From Corynebacterium senegalense (GTDB taxonomy: Bacteria > Actinomycetota > Actinomycetes > Mycobacteriales > Mycobacteriaceae), in contig NZ_LS990887.1 of the NCBI RefSeq assembly GCF_900411315.1, forward strand, positions 62,001 through 126,000: a stretch of 64,000 nucleotides of DNA, written 5' to 3'. The translations under genes were made by a program, and so were the position numbers. Shown here piece after piece: positions 37,127-46,682 of the stretch (position 1 is the stretch's first letter; the number at the start of each line of letters is the position of its first letter). The notes beneath the pieces were generated by a model that saw only the letters and a program-made list of their open reading frames with translations, was not told the origin of the DNA and did not search any database.

Positions 37127-37757
37127 CGTGTACGGGCGCAAGCCGGCCGCCGTGGTGGTCGAGCCGGTGGCGAAGGGATTCCTCCGCGTCGGCCTGACCC
37201 CCAACGTCGTCACGGTGCTGGGCACCCTGGCCACGGTGGCGGTCACCGTCACCCTCATCCCTGCCGGCCACCTCGTGGCGGCCGCGCTCCTGTCGCTGCT
37301 CTTCGCCGCCTTCGACATGGTTGACGGGACGATGGCGCGGCTTCGCGGGGGAGGCACCGCCTTCGGCGCGACTCTCGACGCGACGTGCGACCGGATCACG
37401 GACGGCGCGCTCTTCGGCGCGATCGTCATGTGGCTCGTCTACGTCGACCACGCCCCGCCCGCCACCGTCGCGGCCGGTCTGGCGGTCCTCGCGCTGTCGC
37501 AGGTGATCAGCTACGTCAAGGCGCGCGGCGAGGCCGGGGGACTGACCATCGTGGGCGGGCTCATCGAGCGCCCCGAGCGCCTCATCCTCGCCGTGGTCAG
37601 CCTCGCCCTCGAGGGCGCCGGGGTGCGCCACGCCCTCGACGTCGCGCTGTGGATCCTCGCGGTCGGTTCTGCGGTGACCGTGGTGCAGCGCCTGGTCACG
37701 GCCGCTCGCGACGAGAAGGCCGGCGCGGCCGTCGCCGCCCCGGCGGGCGCGAAGTAG
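37119..37757 (+). CDS. pgsA: Phosphatidylinositol phosphate synthase (CDP-alcohol phosphotransferase)
   Basis: Membrane enzyme of 212 residues that joins CDP-diacylglycerol and inositol 1-phosphate to give phosphatidylinositol phosphate, the base of PIMs and lipoglycans. The CDP-alcohol phosphotransferase signature D-x2-DG-x2-AR-x8-G-x3-D-x3-D is complete (DMVDGTMARLRG near residue 66, then GATLDATCD). Six hydrophobic segments. Its overlap with the HIT gene and closeness to patA and pimA mark one operon. Confidence 0.92.
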   Translation: MLSVYGRKPAAVVVEPVAKGFLRVGLTPNVVTVLGTLATVAVTVTLIPAGHLVAAALLSLLFAAFDMVDGTMARLRGGGTAFGATLDATCDRITDGALFGAIVMWLVYVDHAPPATVAAGLAVLALSQVISYVKARGEAGGLTIVGGLIERPERLILAVVSLALEGAGVRHALDVALWILAVGSAVTVVQRLVTAARDEKAGAAVAAPAGAK

Positions 37758-37779
37758 GGGCAGCGGGAAGGGGAGCGCG

Positions 37780-38694
37780 GTGGACCTGAAACAGCGGGTG
37801 AGCACGGCCGGGTACCTGGCGGGCTGGAAGGCCGTCGGCATGCTGCCGGGCCGGGCCGCGGCGCGTCTGTTCAACGCCGGCGCCGACCTGGCCAGCGAAA
37901 ACGGCCGCGGCATGGACATGCTGCGGCGCAACCTGGCCCGGGTCGTCGGGCCCGAAAACGTCACGCGGGAGCTGGTCCGGGACGCGACGCGCTCCTACGC
38001 CCGCTACTGGCGCGAGGCGTTCCGTCTGCCCCGGATGGCCGGGGACCCGGGGCTCGTCGACACGCTCACCCGCTCCCTCGAGGGCCGCGAGCACATCGAC
38101 GCCGCCCTCGACGCCGGGCGAGGCCTCATCCTCACGCTGCCGCACTCTGGCAACTGGGACATGGCGGGGATGTGGCTGGTGGCAACCTACGGGCGCTTCA
38201 CCACCGTGGCGGAGCGCCTCGAGCCCGAGGTGCTCTTCGACGCCTTCGTCGATTTCCGCGAATCCCTCGGCTTCGAGGTCCTCCCTCTGACCGGGGCGGA
38301 GCACCCCTACCCGCGCCTGGCGGAAGTGCTGCGCGGCAACGGAATCGTCTGCCTGCTGGGGGAGCGCGACCTCACCGCGCGCGGCGTGCCGGTGACCTTC
38401 TTCGGCGAGCGCACCACCATGCCCGCCGGCCCGGCGAAGCTGGCCAGCGAGACCGGCGCTCAGCTGCTGCCGGCGCACTCCTGGTTCGGGGGCACCGACG
38501 TACACCCGACCTGGGGGCTCAAGGCCGGTCCCGCCGTGGAGGTGACCACGGTGGAGGAGACCACCCAGCGCGTGGCCGACCGTTTCGCCGCCAACATCGC
38601 GGCGCACCCTACCGACTGGCACATGCTCCAGCCAATGTGGCCCGGCGACCGCGCGTACCTGCCGTTTCGCCGCCCTGACAGGGACCGGGGGTGA
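37780..38694 (+). CDS. patA: Phosphatidylinositol mannoside acyltransferase PatA
   Basis: LpxL/HtrB-like acyltransferase of 304 residues that acylates the mannose of PIM at the inner face of the membrane. The catalytic HxxxxD motif HSGNWD is near residue 121 and a conserved GERDLTARGVPVTFFG near 194. GTG start with GGGGAG 8-10 bases upstream. It lies between pgsA and pimA, the standard order in Corynebacteriales. Confidence 0.9.
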   Translation: MDLKQRVSTAGYLAGWKAVGMLPGRAAARLFNAGADLASENGRGMDMLRRNLARVVGPENVTRELVRDATRSYARYWREAFRLPRMAGDPGLVDTLTRSLEGREHIDAALDAGRGLILTLPHSGNWDMAGMWLVATYGRFTTVAERLEPEVLFDAFVDFRESLGFEVLPLTGAEHPYPRLAEVLRGNGIVCLLGERDLTARGVPVTFFGERTTMPAGPAKLASETGAQLLPAHSWFGGTDVHPTWGLKAGPAVEVTTVEETTQRVADRFAANIAAHPTDWHMLQPMWPGDRAYLPFRRPDRDRG

Positions 38695-38700
38695 GCCCGC

Positions 38701-39792
38701 GTGCGAGTCGGAATCGTCTGCCCCTATTCCTTCGACGAGCCGGGCGGTGTTCAGGCCCACATCCTTGACCTGGCCCGCTCGCTGCGCGGCCGCGGGCACG
38801 AGGTGCGCGTGCTCGGACCCGCCTCCCCGGCGACGGAGCTGCCCGAGTGGGTCACCCGCGGCGGCGGGGCCTTCCCGGTGCGCTACAACGGCTCGGTGGC
38901 GCGCCTCTCCATCGGCCCGCGCGTGCGCCACCTCACCCGCAGCTTCATCGAGGACGGCGACTTCGACGTGCTGCACATCCACGAGCCCAACGCGCCGAGC
39001 TACTCCATGGCCGCGCTCGTGATGGCGCGCGGGCCCATCGTGGCCACCTACCACGCCTCCGCGGAATCCTCCCTGGCGCTGCGCGCAGCGCTGCCCACCC
39101 TGCGCATCGGGCTGGAGAAGATCCGCGGCGGCATCGCCGTGAGCGAGATGGCGCGGCGCTGGCAGGTCGAGCAGGTGGGCACCGACCCAGTGCTTATCCC
39201 CAACGGGGTGGACACCGCGCAGTTCTCCCGCCGGCGCGGGGCGCGGAATGCGTCGACAAGCGTGGAAATCGTCTTCCTCGGCCGCCTCGACGAGCCGCGC
39301 AAGGGCCTCGACATCCTGCTGGAGGCCCTGCGCCACCTCGACCGCCCCGTGCGGGTGACGGTGATGGGCGGCGGCAGCCCGCGCGATGTCGGGGGCGTCG
39401 ACTTCGTCGGGCGGGTCAGCGACGAGGAGAAGGCGCGGATCCTCGGCCGCGCGGACATCTACGTCGCGCCGAACACCGGGGGAGAGTCCTTCGGCATCGT
39501 GCTCGTCGAGGCGATGGCCGCCGGCTGCGCGGTGGTAGCCAGCGGCCTCGAGGCCTTCGCCGCGGTGTGCGACGCCGACTCCGACGAGCCCGCGGGCGCG
39601 CTGTTTCCCACCGGGGACGCCGCCGCGCTCGCCGCGACGCTGCGCTCGCTTATCGACGACCCAGCGGCGCGCAACCGGCTCATCGACGCCGGCACCCGCC
39701 GCGCCGCGGACTACGACTGGGCCACCGTCACGGACCGCATCCTGGCGGTCTACGAGACGGTCTCCCACAACGAGAAAGTGACGGTGGGATAA
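38701..39792 (+). CDS. pimA: Phosphatidylinositol alpha-mannosyltransferase PimA
   Basis: GT4 glycosyltransferase of 363 residues that transfers the first mannose from GDP-mannose to phosphatidylinositol. N-terminal PYSFDEPGGVQAHILDLA binds acceptor and donor, VATYHASAE and a C-terminal EX7E motif (PNTGGESFGIVLVEAMAAG near residue 258) complete the site. GTG start 6 bases after the patA stop. The position 39251-39261 carries a copy of the dispersed 11-mer with a rare ACA codon. Confidence 0.95.
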   Translation: MRVGIVCPYSFDEPGGVQAHILDLARSLRGRGHEVRVLGPASPATELPEWVTRGGGAFPVRYNGSVARLSIGPRVRHLTRSFIEDGDFDVLHIHEPNAPSYSMAALVMARGPIVATYHASAESSLALRAALPTLRIGLEKIRGGIAVSEMARRWQVEQVGTDPVLIPNGVDTAQFSRRRGARNASTSVEIVFLGRLDEPRKGLDILLEALRHLDRPVRVTVMGGGSPRDVGGVDFVGRVSDEEKARILGRADIYVAPNTGGESFGIVLVEAMAAGCAVVASGLEAFAAVCDADSDEPAGALFPTGDAAALAATLRSLIDDPAARNRLIDAGTRRAADYDWATVTDRILAVYETVSHNEKVTVG

Positions 39793-40266
39793 GTGCTCGA
39801 GCCCGTGTGGATCGCCGTCGCCGTCGTCGTGACGGCCCTGGTGGTGTGGGCGGTGGTCACCGCCCAGCGCCTCGACCGCCTGCACATCCGCGTCGACCGC
39901 TCGCGCGACGCTCTGCAGGCCGCGCTGGACCGCCGCTGCGCCGTCTACGCCGCGGCCTTCCCCGAGCTCGCCGGCCGGGCGCGGGCGGTGGAGGCCGTCG
40001 CCCTGCGCCCCGCGGACTTCTCGTCGCGGCTGGGCGCGGAGGAGAGCCTGCGGGCGGAGGCGGCGCCGCTGGTCGAGGCCGCCGGCGAGAACGAGCGCCG
40101 GGAAGCGGAGGAGGCGGACACCCGCGTCATGCTGGCGCTGCGCTTCTACAACGACGCCGTCGCCGACACCCGCGCGCTGCGCCTCAGCCCCGGGGTCCGG
40201 GTCCTGGGCCTCGGCGGCACCGCGCCGTTGCCGACCTACTGTGAGCTGCGCTCCCTGGTGCCGTAG
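39793..40266 (+). CDS. LemA-like membrane protein
   Basis: Protein of 157 residues, one N-terminal membrane helix (about 5-24) and a helical soluble part with RVDRSRDALQAALDRR and the RFYNDAVADTRALR segment typical of LemA proteins. Function unknown. GTG start directly follows the pimA stop, so it belongs to the PIM operon. In mycobacteria a related sequence is found fused to a Nudix domain at this place; no Nudix domain is present here. Confidence 0.65.
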   Translation: MLEPVWIAVAVVVTALVVWAVVTAQRLDRLHIRVDRSRDALQAALDRRCAVYAAAFPELAGRARAVEAVALRPADFSSRLGAEESLRAEAAPLVEAAGENERREAEEADTRVMLALRFYNDAVADTRALRLSPGVRVLGLGGTAPLPTYCELRSLVP

Positions 40267-40297
40267 ACCTTCGGCGTGCGCCGCGTGGGCGGGGCAC

Positions 40298-40303
40298 TAA
40301 AGT
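40298..40303 (+). promoter_or_regulatory. Leaderless-type -10 of the thioesterase gene
   Basis: TAAAGT ends 8 bases before ATG 40312. Confidence 0.5.
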
Positions 40304-40311
40304 TGTCGTCC

Positions 40312-41184
40312 ATGAGCACTCCCGCGATCCAAGCCGTCCTCGACCTCGAGCGCATCGACAAGAACATCTACCGCGGTCGCGCGATGGATTCGGAGGTCTT
40401 CGTGCGCACTTTCGGTGGACACGTGGCCGGGCAGGCCCTCGTGGCGGCGACGCGGACCGTGGGCGCGGAGATGAAGGTGCACTCCCTGCACGGGTACTTC
40501 CTGCGCGGCGGGGTGGCCAGCGAGGAGACCGTGTACAAGGTCTCGCGCCCGCGCGACGGCCGCAGCTTCGCCACCCGCACCGTCGAGGCCGTGCAGGACG
40601 GGGAGGTCATCTTCTCCATGCAGGCCAGCTTCCACGTCACGACGGACTCCGGCCCCGAGCACCAGGACCCGGTGCGCCGCGTCGCGCCGCCCGAGGAGAT
40701 CGACCCGAACTACGGGCGCCAGTCCCGCCGCTTCCAGGGCCTGGCCAGCGAGTGGTCGGACTGGGACATCCGCATCGTCCCGCCCGAGCAGTTCGAACAC
40801 GACGACGCGCTGTCCGGGCAGCAGGCGGTGTGGTTCAAGTCGAAGGTCCCGCTGCCGGACGAGGACACCTTCCACGTCTGCACCCTGGCCTACATGTCGG
40901 ACATGACCCTGCTCTACACCGCGCTGGTGCCGCACCCGGGCCGCAAGGTCCAGCTCGCCTCGCTCGACCACGCGATCTGGTTTCTCCGGCCCTTCCGCGC
41001 CGATGACTGGATGCTCTACGACCAGTCCACGCCGTCGGCCCACCACGGCCGCGGCCTGACACAGGGCAAGATCTACGACTCGGCGGGCAACCTTGTCGCG
41101 GTGTGCATGCAGGAGGGGCTGACGCGCGACCTGCGCGAGGGGGCGACGGCGGTGCCGACGGCGGAGGGCGACGCGTCGGTATAG
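40312..41184 (+). CDS. tesB: Acyl-CoA thioesterase II (TesB-like)
   Basis: Double hot-dog enzyme of 290 residues that hydrolyses acyl-CoA to free fatty acid and CoA. N-terminal half: FGGHVAGQALVAATRTV; C-terminal half: SLDHAIWFLRPFRADDWMLYD (catalytic Asp in LDH) and GRGLTQGKIYDSAGNLVA. Length is normal. The start is fixed by a TAAAGT element 8 bases upstream rather than by a ribosome site. Confidence 0.92.
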   Translation: MSTPAIQAVLDLERIDKNIYRGRAMDSEVFVRTFGGHVAGQALVAATRTVGAEMKVHSLHGYFLRGGVASEETVYKVSRPRDGRSFATRTVEAVQDGEVIFSMQASFHVTTDSGPEHQDPVRRVAPPEEIDPNYGRQSRRFQGLASEWSDWDIRIVPPEQFEHDDALSGQQAVWFKSKVPLPDEDTFHVCTLAYMSDMTLLYTALVPHPGRKVQLASLDHAIWFLRPFRADDWMLYDQSTPSAHHGRGLTQGKIYDSAGNLVAVCMQEGLTRDLREGATAVPTAEGDASV

Positions 41185-41282
41185 GTGGCACCGGGGCGGT
41201 CTGCGTATACTGAAGGACTGTCATACACGCCTTTCGAAGGGATGACCTTTGAAGGGCTCCGCGAAGGAAAGGGGAACCGCTT

Positions 41283-42035
41283 ATGTCGGGCCACTCAAAA
41301 TGGGCGACCACGAAGCACAAGAAGGCCGCCAACGACGCCAAGCGCGCCAAGATGTTCGCCAAGATGATCAAGGACATCGAGGTGGCGGCGCGCTCGGGCG
41401 GCGGTGACCCCGCGGGTAACCCGACTCTCGAAACGATGATCGCGAAGGCGAAGCGCGCCTCCGTGCCCAACGACAACATCGAGCGCGCCCGCAAGCGCGG
41501 CTCCGGCGAGGAGGCCGGCGGCGCGAACTGGGAGTCCGTCATGTACGAGGGATACGGCCCGAATGGCGTGGCAGTTCTCATCGAGTGCCTGACCGACAAC
41601 CGCAACCGCGCAGCCAGCGAAGTGCGCACCGCCATGTCGAAGAACGGCGGCAACCTCGGCGAGTCCGGCTCGGTGGGCTACATGTTCACCCGCACGGGTG
41701 TCGTCACCGTGAAGAAGGGGGAGCTGACCGAGGACGACGTCCTCATGGCCGTGCTCGAGGCCGGCGCCGAGGAGGTCAACGACCTCGGCGAGCTCTTCGA
41801 GGTGGTCTGCGCGCCCACTGACCTTCACCCGGTCCGCGACGCCCTGGCCGCCGAGGGCATCGAAGTCGAGGACGCCGAGCAGGACTTCCGCGCCTCCGTG
41901 CAGGTGGACCTGGATGTCGACGGGGCGAAGAAGATGGAGCGCCTCATTGACGCCCTCGAGGACTCCGACGACGTGCAGAACGTCTACACCAACATGTCGA
42001 TCTCCGACGAGGTCGCAGCCCAGCTCGAGGACTAG
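41283..42035 (+). CDS. YebC/PmpR family DNA-binding/translation factor
   Basis: Protein of 250 residues with the family opening [21 protein letters not shown] and the [16 protein letters not shown] block. YebC proteins act as transcription regulators and, by recent reports, help ribosomes through proline stretches. It precedes ruvCAB as in most actinobacteria, but a terminator and a new promoter separate them. GGAAAGGGG is the ribosome site. Confidence 0.92.
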   Translation: MSGHSKWATTKHKKAANDAKRAKMFAKMIKDIEVAARSGGGDPAGNPTLETMIAKAKRASVPNDNIERARKRGSGEEAGGANWESVMYEGYGPNGVAVLIECLTDNRNRAASEVRTAMSKNGGNLGESGSVGYMFTRTGVVTVKKGELTEDDVLMAVLEAGAEEVNDLGELFEVVCAPTDLHPVRDALAAEGIEVEDAEQDFRASVQVDLDVDGAKKMERLIDALEDSDDVQNVYTNMSISDEVAAQLED

Positions 42036-42050
42036 CCCCTTCCTCCTTCC

Positions 42051-42080
42051 AGCCCCGCTCAGCGGGGCTTTCTCGCTTTT
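42051..42080 (+). terminator. Terminator after yebC
   Basis: AGCCCCGCT (42051-42059) and AGCGGGGCT (42061-42069) pair perfectly, followed by TTCTCGCTTTT. Confidence 0.85.
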
Positions 42081-42117
42081 CGACGCCACACCCGCGCCCC
42101 GCCCAGCCTAAATGTGG

Positions 42118-42133
42118 TAGAACATATGTGTCA
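42118..42133 (+). promoter_or_regulatory. LexA-like SOS box and promoter of ruvCAB
   Basis: TAGAACATATGTGTCA keeps the core GAACATATGT of the corynebacterial LexA consensus TCGAA(A/C)A-N2-TGTTCGA, with the right half degenerate. It overlaps possible -10 elements (TAGAAC, TATGTG). ruvC is in the LexA regulon of related Corynebacteriales. Confidence 0.5.
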
Positions 42134-42158
42134 GTACAGGCACGGGCGGAGAAGGGTG

Positions 42159-42710
42159 GTGGACCAGGTGCAGCTGAAGGGTTTGCGCGTCATGGGCATC
42201 GATCCCGGCCTGACCCGCTGCGGCCTGTCAGTCGTCCAGACCGGCAGGGGACGCCAGGTGATCCCCGTGGCGGTCGGCGTCGTGCGCACACCCTCCGGGG
42301 CCGAACTCTCCGAGCGCCTCCTGCGCCTGTCCACGGCGGTGCGGGAGTGGATGGACGACTACCGCCCGGACGTCATCGCCATGGAACGCATCTTCGAGCG
42401 GGGCAACGTCTCCACCGTCATGCACACCGCGCACGCAGTGGGTGTGCTGGTCCTGGCCGCCGCCGAGCGCGGCATCCCCGTGCACATGTACACCCCCTCA
42501 GAGGTGAAGAAGGCGATCTCCGGCAACGGGCGCGCCGACAAGAAGCAAATGACCAACATGATCACCCGCATCCTCGGCCTGGGCGAGCCTCCGAAGCCGG
42601 CGGACGCCGCCGACGCGCTCGCCATCGCGGTGTGCCACTGCTGGCGCGCCCCGCTGCTGCGCCGCAGCGCCGAGCTATCCGCAGGCGCCGGCGCCACCCC
42701 CGACCGTTAA
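42159..42710 (+). CDS. ruvC: Holliday junction resolvase RuvC
   Basis: Endonuclease of 183 residues that cuts Holliday junctions bound by RuvAB. Acidic residues: [10 protein letters not shown] (Asp near 11), MERIF (Glu near 71) and the [12 protein letters not shown] pair near 145-148. GGAGAAGGG (42148-42156) sits just before two GTG codons; I take GTG 42159, and GTG 42168 is also possible. ATG 42114 lies in the promoter region and is unlikely. Confidence 0.93.
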   Translation: MDQVQLKGLRVMGIDPGLTRCGLSVVQTGRGRQVIPVAVGVVRTPSGAELSERLLRLSTAVREWMDDYRPDVIAMERIFERGNVSTVMHTAHAVGVLVLAAAERGIPVHMYTPSEVKKAISGNGRADKKQMTNMITRILGLGEPPKPADAADALAIAVCHCWRAPLLRRSAELSAGAGATPDR

Positions 42711-42731
42711 AGAAAGAAGACGACCCACGCC

Positions 42732-43337
42732 ATGATTGATTCGCTGAACGGGGAGGTCCTCTCCATCGGCCTCGACCACGCCGTCATCGAGTGCGCCGGG
42801 GTGGGCTACCGCTTCCTCGCCGCCCCGCCAACCCTGGGGAGGCTGACGCGCGGGGAGAAACGGCGAGTGCTCACCGCGATGGTGGTCAAGGACGACGGCG
42901 TGACGCTCTACGGGTTCTCGGACGCCGACGCGCGCACGATGTTCCACAAGCTGCAGACGGTCACCGGCCTCGGCCCAAAGCTCGCACTGGCCTGCCTGTC
43001 GGTGTTCGAGCCCGCCGACCTCGCCGCGCACATCGCCGCCGAGGACGCGAAGGCCATCCAGTCCATCCCCGGGGTGGGCAAGAAGATGGCCGAGCGGATC
43101 GTCCTCGAGCTCAAGGACAAGATCGAGGCCGTCGCGCCCGCCGGGGGAGCGGGGGCCATCAGCCCGGCTGCCGGGGGCGCGGGGCTGGTCACGGAGCAGG
43201 TCATCGAGGCCCTCGTCGGCCTCGGGTTCACCGAACGCGCCGCCCGGCCGGTTGTCGAGCAGCTGGTGGCCGGGGCGCCGGAGGAGACGTCGTCAAGCCT
43301 GCTGCGGGCGGCGCTGAGCCAGCTGGGCAAGAAGTAG
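42732..43337 (+). CDS. ruvA: Holliday junction DNA helicase subunit RuvA
   Basis: DNA-binding subunit of 201 residues: N-terminal OB fold (MIDSLNGEVLSIGLDHAVIE), two helix-hairpin-helix motifs (LQTVTGLGPKLALACLS and IQSIPGVGKKMAERIV) and the C-terminal RuvB-binding helices after a Gly/Ala linker. Starts 21 bases after ruvC. A dispersed 11-mer copy at 43288-43298 encodes SSS with a rare TCA. Confidence 0.96.
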   Translation: MIDSLNGEVLSIGLDHAVIECAGVGYRFLAAPPTLGRLTRGEKRRVLTAMVVKDDGVTLYGFSDADARTMFHKLQTVTGLGPKLALACLSVFEPADLAAHIAAEDAKAIQSIPGVGKKMAERIVLELKDKIEAVAPAGGAGAISPAAGGAGLVTEQVIEALVGLGFTERAARPVVEQLVAGAPEETSSSLLRAALSQLGKK

Positions 43338-43353
43338 GCGGTAGGGTTTAGGC

Positions 43354-44430
43354 ATGTCAGACGTCGAAAAGACCGAGTTCACGCTGCCTGCGGACATCGC
43401 GCGCCCGCAGCATTCGCTCATCGACGCCACCGAGAACGCCGAGGAAAGGGACGTCGAGAAGTCCCTGCGCCCGAAGTCGATCACCGAGTTCATCGGTCAG
43501 CCGAAGGTCCGCGAGCAGCTCAACCTCGTGCTGGCGGGGGCGCGCGGGCGCTCCGTGACCCCCGACCACATCCTGCTCTCCGGCCCGCCCGGCCTGGGCA
43601 AGACGACAATGGCGATGATCATCGCCCAGGAGCTCGGGACCTCCCTGCGGATGACCTCGGGGCCGGCGCTCGAGCGCGCGGGCGACCTCGCCGCGATGCT
43701 GTCGAACCTCATGGAGGGCGACGTGCTCTTCATCGACGAGATCCACCGCATCGCGCGGCCCGCCGAGGAAATGCTCTACATGGCGATGGAGGACTTCCGC
43801 ATCGACGTGATCGTGGGCAAGGGTCCGGGCGCGACCTCGATCCCGCTGGAGATCCCGCCGTTCACGCTGGTTGGTGCCACGACGAGGGCGGGGATGCTGA
43901 CCGGCCCGCTGCGCGACCGCTTCGGGTTCACAGCCCAGATGGAGTTCTACGACGTCGAGGACCTCACCCGGGTGATCACGCGCGCCGCGGGGATCCTCGG
44001 GGTGGCCATCGAGGCCGACGCGGCCGTGGAGATCGCCTCGCGCTCGCGGGGCACGCCGCGCATCGCGAACCGGCTGCTGCGCCGCGTGCGCGACTGGGCC
44101 GACGTCAACGGCGACGGCCGCGTCGACGTGCCCGCCGCCCGCGCCGCGCTGGAGGTCTTCGACGTCGACGAGCTGGGCCTCGACAGGCTCGACCGCGCCG
44201 TGCTCGGCTCGCTCATCCGCGGCCACGGTGGCGGGCCGGTGGGCGTGAACACCCTCGCCATCGCGGTGGGCGAGGAACCCTCCACCGTGGAGGAGGTCTG
44301 CGAGCCCTATCTTGTGCGCGCCGGACTCATGGCACGCACCGGGCGGGGCCGTGTCGCCACCGCCGCCGCCTGGCACCACCTCGGGCTCACCCCTCCGCCC
44401 GAGGCGCCGGGCCAGCTCAACCTGCTCTGA
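43354..44430 (+). CDS. ruvB: Holliday junction branch migration ATPase RuvB
   Basis: AAA+ motor of 358 residues. Walker [12 protein letters not shown] near residue 75, Walker [11 protein letters not shown] near 126, sensor 1 GATTRAG near 174, arginine finger LRDRFGF near 187, and a C-terminal winged helix with [11 protein letters not shown]. Works with RuvA and RuvC. Starts 16 bases after ruvA. Confidence 0.97.
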   Translation: MSDVEKTEFTLPADIARPQHSLIDATENAEERDVEKSLRPKSITEFIGQPKVREQLNLVLAGARGRSVTPDHILLSGPPGLGKTTMAMIIAQELGTSLRMTSGPALERAGDLAAMLSNLMEGDVLFIDEIHRIARPAEEMLYMAMEDFRIDVIVGKGPGATSIPLEIPPFTLVGATTRAGMLTGPLRDRFGFTAQMEFYDVEDLTRVITRAAGILGVAIEADAAVEIASRSRGTPRIANRLLRRVRDWADVNGDGRVDVPAARAALEVFDVDELGLDRLDRAVLGSLIRGHGGGPVGVNTLAIAVGEEPSTVEEVCEPYLVRAGLMARTGRGRVATAAAWHHLGLTPPPEAPGQLNLL

Positions 44431-44472
44431 GGTGTGACTGAGGCGGGTCTCGGCCGTGTCCGGCCCGTGTCC

Positions 44473-44478
44473 TAGGAT
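44473..44478 (+). promoter_or_regulatory. Leaderless-type -10 of yajC
   Basis: TAGGAT ends 6 bases before ATG 44485. Confidence 0.5.
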
Positions 44479-44484
44479 GTGCCC

Positions 44485-44751
44485 ATGAACACTCTGCTCA
44501 TCCTCCTCATGCTGGCCGTCTTCATGCTGCCCTCGCTTCTGCTCATGCGGAAGCAGAAGGCGCGGCAGGCCGAGCTCGCCGAATTCCAGGCCGGGATCGC
44601 CCCTGGCGACCGCGTCATCACGGTCGCCGGCGTCCACGGCACCGTCGCCGAGGTTGGGGAGGGCCCGACCGTGCAGCTCGAAGTCGCCCCGGGCGTCACC
44701 CTCACCGTCGAGAGGGCTGGCATTTCCCGCCGGGGCGTCGTCGCGGACTAA
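44485..44751 (+). CDS. yajC: Preprotein translocase subunit YajC
   Basis: Small membrane protein of 88 residues, one N-terminal membrane helix (about 3-21) then a basic stop-transfer and a soluble beta domain (GDRVITVAGVHGTVAEV). It joins SecDF in the holotranslocon. Leaderless-type promoter upstream, secD 129 bases downstream. Confidence 0.92.
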   Translation: MNTLLILLMLAVFMLPSLLLMRKQKARQAELAEFQAGIAPGDRVITVAGVHGTVAEVGEGPTVQLEVAPGVTLTVERAGISRRGVVAD

Positions 44752-44880
44752 CGGCCGTCTGCCCCGCCCGATGCCGTAGCATGACCCCTTGTGCGCTGTA
44801 ACCCCCGCGCCGGCGTCCGTGCGCCGAGCCCGGGCGGGGCGGGTGCGAAAGAGAAGTACCAGAATAGAGGAGAAACCTCA

Positions 44881-46680
44881 GTGTCGACAAGGTCCACTAC
44901 CAAGAGGCGGCCCGCCGACTCGGGCAGGACTCGTAGCTGGCCGGGCAAGGCCCTTGCCCTGTTCGCCGTGATCGTCGCCATCGTGTATTCGCTCGTGTTC
45001 TTCACCGGCGACAGGTCGGCCACCCCGAAGCTGGGCATCGACCTGCAGGGCGGCACCCGCGTCACCCTCGTGCCGCAGGGGCAGGAGCCGACGCGCGAGC
45101 AGCTCGAGGACGCCCGCAACATCATCGAGAACCGCGTCAACGGCATGGGCGTGAGCGGTGCCTCCGTGGTGGTCGACGGCAACACCCTCGTCATCACCGC
45201 CGCGGGCGACGACACTTCCGAGGTGCGCAACCTGGGCCAGACCTCCCAGCTCGCGTTCCGCCCGGTGCTCCAGGCGCCCGCCCCGGACCCCGCCACCCTG
45301 TCTGCCGCGCTGAGCGAGACGGCGGCGAAGTGGGTCGAGTACGGCATCCTTGCCAAGGACTCCGCGCAGGCCGTGCTCACGCAGGCAGCGGGCCAGCTGG
45401 GCGGCGGCGAGGCCGCGACCGTGGACGCCGACCCGCTGCCCGACCCCGACGGGCCGGTCGAGGCGGCACAGCGCCGCCGCGAGACGACCGACATGCTGCG
45501 CGAGACCAGGCAGTCGGAGGACCCCTCCGCGCAGTTCGCCGCCCTGGCCCTCATGTCCGCCGTGTGCGCGGACCAGCCCGCCGACCAGCTCGCCGGCACG
45601 GACGCGGCCGACCGGCCGCTCGTGGCCTGCGACGCCACCTCGGGCCAGCCCCTCCTGCTCGGCGAGGTCCCGCTGCTCAACGGCCAGTCCGCGCCCGACG
45701 GGCAGCGCCTGACCGGTGACCAGATCGACACCACCCGCCCGATCACCGGCGGGTTCAACCCGCAGAACAGCCAGATGGAAATCAGCTTCGCCTTCAGCCA
45801 GTCCGGCGAGTCCAACGGCTCCCAGACGTGGGCCCAGCTGACCAGCGAGATGATCGGCCAGCAGATCGCCATCACCCTGGACTCCCAGGTCATCTCGGCG
45901 CCCGTGATCCAGGGGGCCACCCCGCCCGGCTCGGCGACGTCGATCACCGGCAACTTCACCCAGGAGGAGGCCGAGTCCCTGGCCAACAACCTGCGCTACG
46001 GCGCGCTGCCGCTGTCCTTCGCCGGCGAGAACGGCGAGCCCGGCGGCACGGCCATGACAGTGCCACCCTCACTCGGCCTTGCCTCCCTCAAGGCCGGCCT
46101 GTGGGCGGGTCTGGCGGGCCTGGCGCTCGTGGCCATCTTCGTCTTCGCCTACTACCGCCTGTTCGGCCTGATCTCCCTGTTCACCCTCGCGGTCTCCGGC
46201 GCGCTGGTCTACGGCTCGCTCGTCCTGCTGGGCCGCTGGATCGGGTACTCCCTCGACCTGTCGGGCATCGCGGGTCTGATCATCGGTATCGGTACCACCG
46301 CCGACTCCTTCGTGGTCATCTACGAACGCATCAAGGACGAGCTGCGCCGCGGCACGACGTTCCGCTCGGCCACCGCGCACGGCTGGCAGCGGGCGAAGGA
46401 AACCATCGTCACCGGCAACATGGTCACCTTGATCGGCGCGGTGATCGTCTACTTCCTCGCTGTCGGCGAGGTCAAGGGCTTCGCCTTCACGATGGGCCTG
46501 ACCACGGTGTTCGACCTCGTGGTCACCTTCCTGGTCACCGCGCCGCTGATGATCCTCGCCTCCCGCAGCCCCTTCTGGTCCCGCCCCTCCGTCAACGGCA
46601 TGGGCAAGATTTACAAGCTTGTCGACGACGAACGTGCCGCCCAGGCCCCCGCCGAGCGCACCGATCGTGAGGAGAACTAA
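44881..46680 (+). CDS. secD: Protein translocase subunit SecD
   Basis: Membrane protein of 599 residues that uses the proton gradient to complete protein export. A single N-terminal membrane helix, a large extracytoplasmic P1 region enlarged by an insertion of about 100 residues (roughly 150-260, Ala/Asp/Gln rich), then five membrane helices with the RND-type GIGTTADSFVVIYERIKDELRRG segment. GTG 44881 is preceded by AGAGGAG 8 bases upstream. secF follows by 2 bases. Confidence 0.95.
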   Translation: MSTRSTTKRRPADSGRTRSWPGKALALFAVIVAIVYSLVFFTGDRSATPKLGIDLQGGTRVTLVPQGQEPTREQLEDARNIIENRVNGMGVSGASVVVDGNTLVITAAGDDTSEVRNLGQTSQLAFRPVLQAPAPDPATLSAALSETAAKWVEYGILAKDSAQAVLTQAAGQLGGGEAATVDADPLPDPDGPVEAAQRRRETTDMLRETRQSEDPSAQFAALALMSAVCADQPADQLAGTDAADRPLVACDATSGQPLLLGEVPLLNGQSAPDGQRLTGDQIDTTRPITGGFNPQNSQMEISFAFSQSGESNGSQTWAQLTSEMIGQQIAITLDSQVISAPVIQGATPPGSATSITGNFTQEEAESLANNLRYGALPLSFAGENGEPGGTAMTVPPSLGLASLKAGLWAGLAGLALVAIFVFAYYRLFGLISLFTLAVSGALVYGSLVLLGRWIGYSLDLSGIAGLIIGIGTTADSFVVIYERIKDELRRGTTFRSATAHGWQRAKETIVTGNMVTLIGAVIVYFLAVGEVKGFAFTMGLTTVFDLVVTFLVTAPLMILASRSPFWSRPSVNGMGKIYKLVDDERAAQAPAERTDREEN

Positions 46681-46682
46681 CC

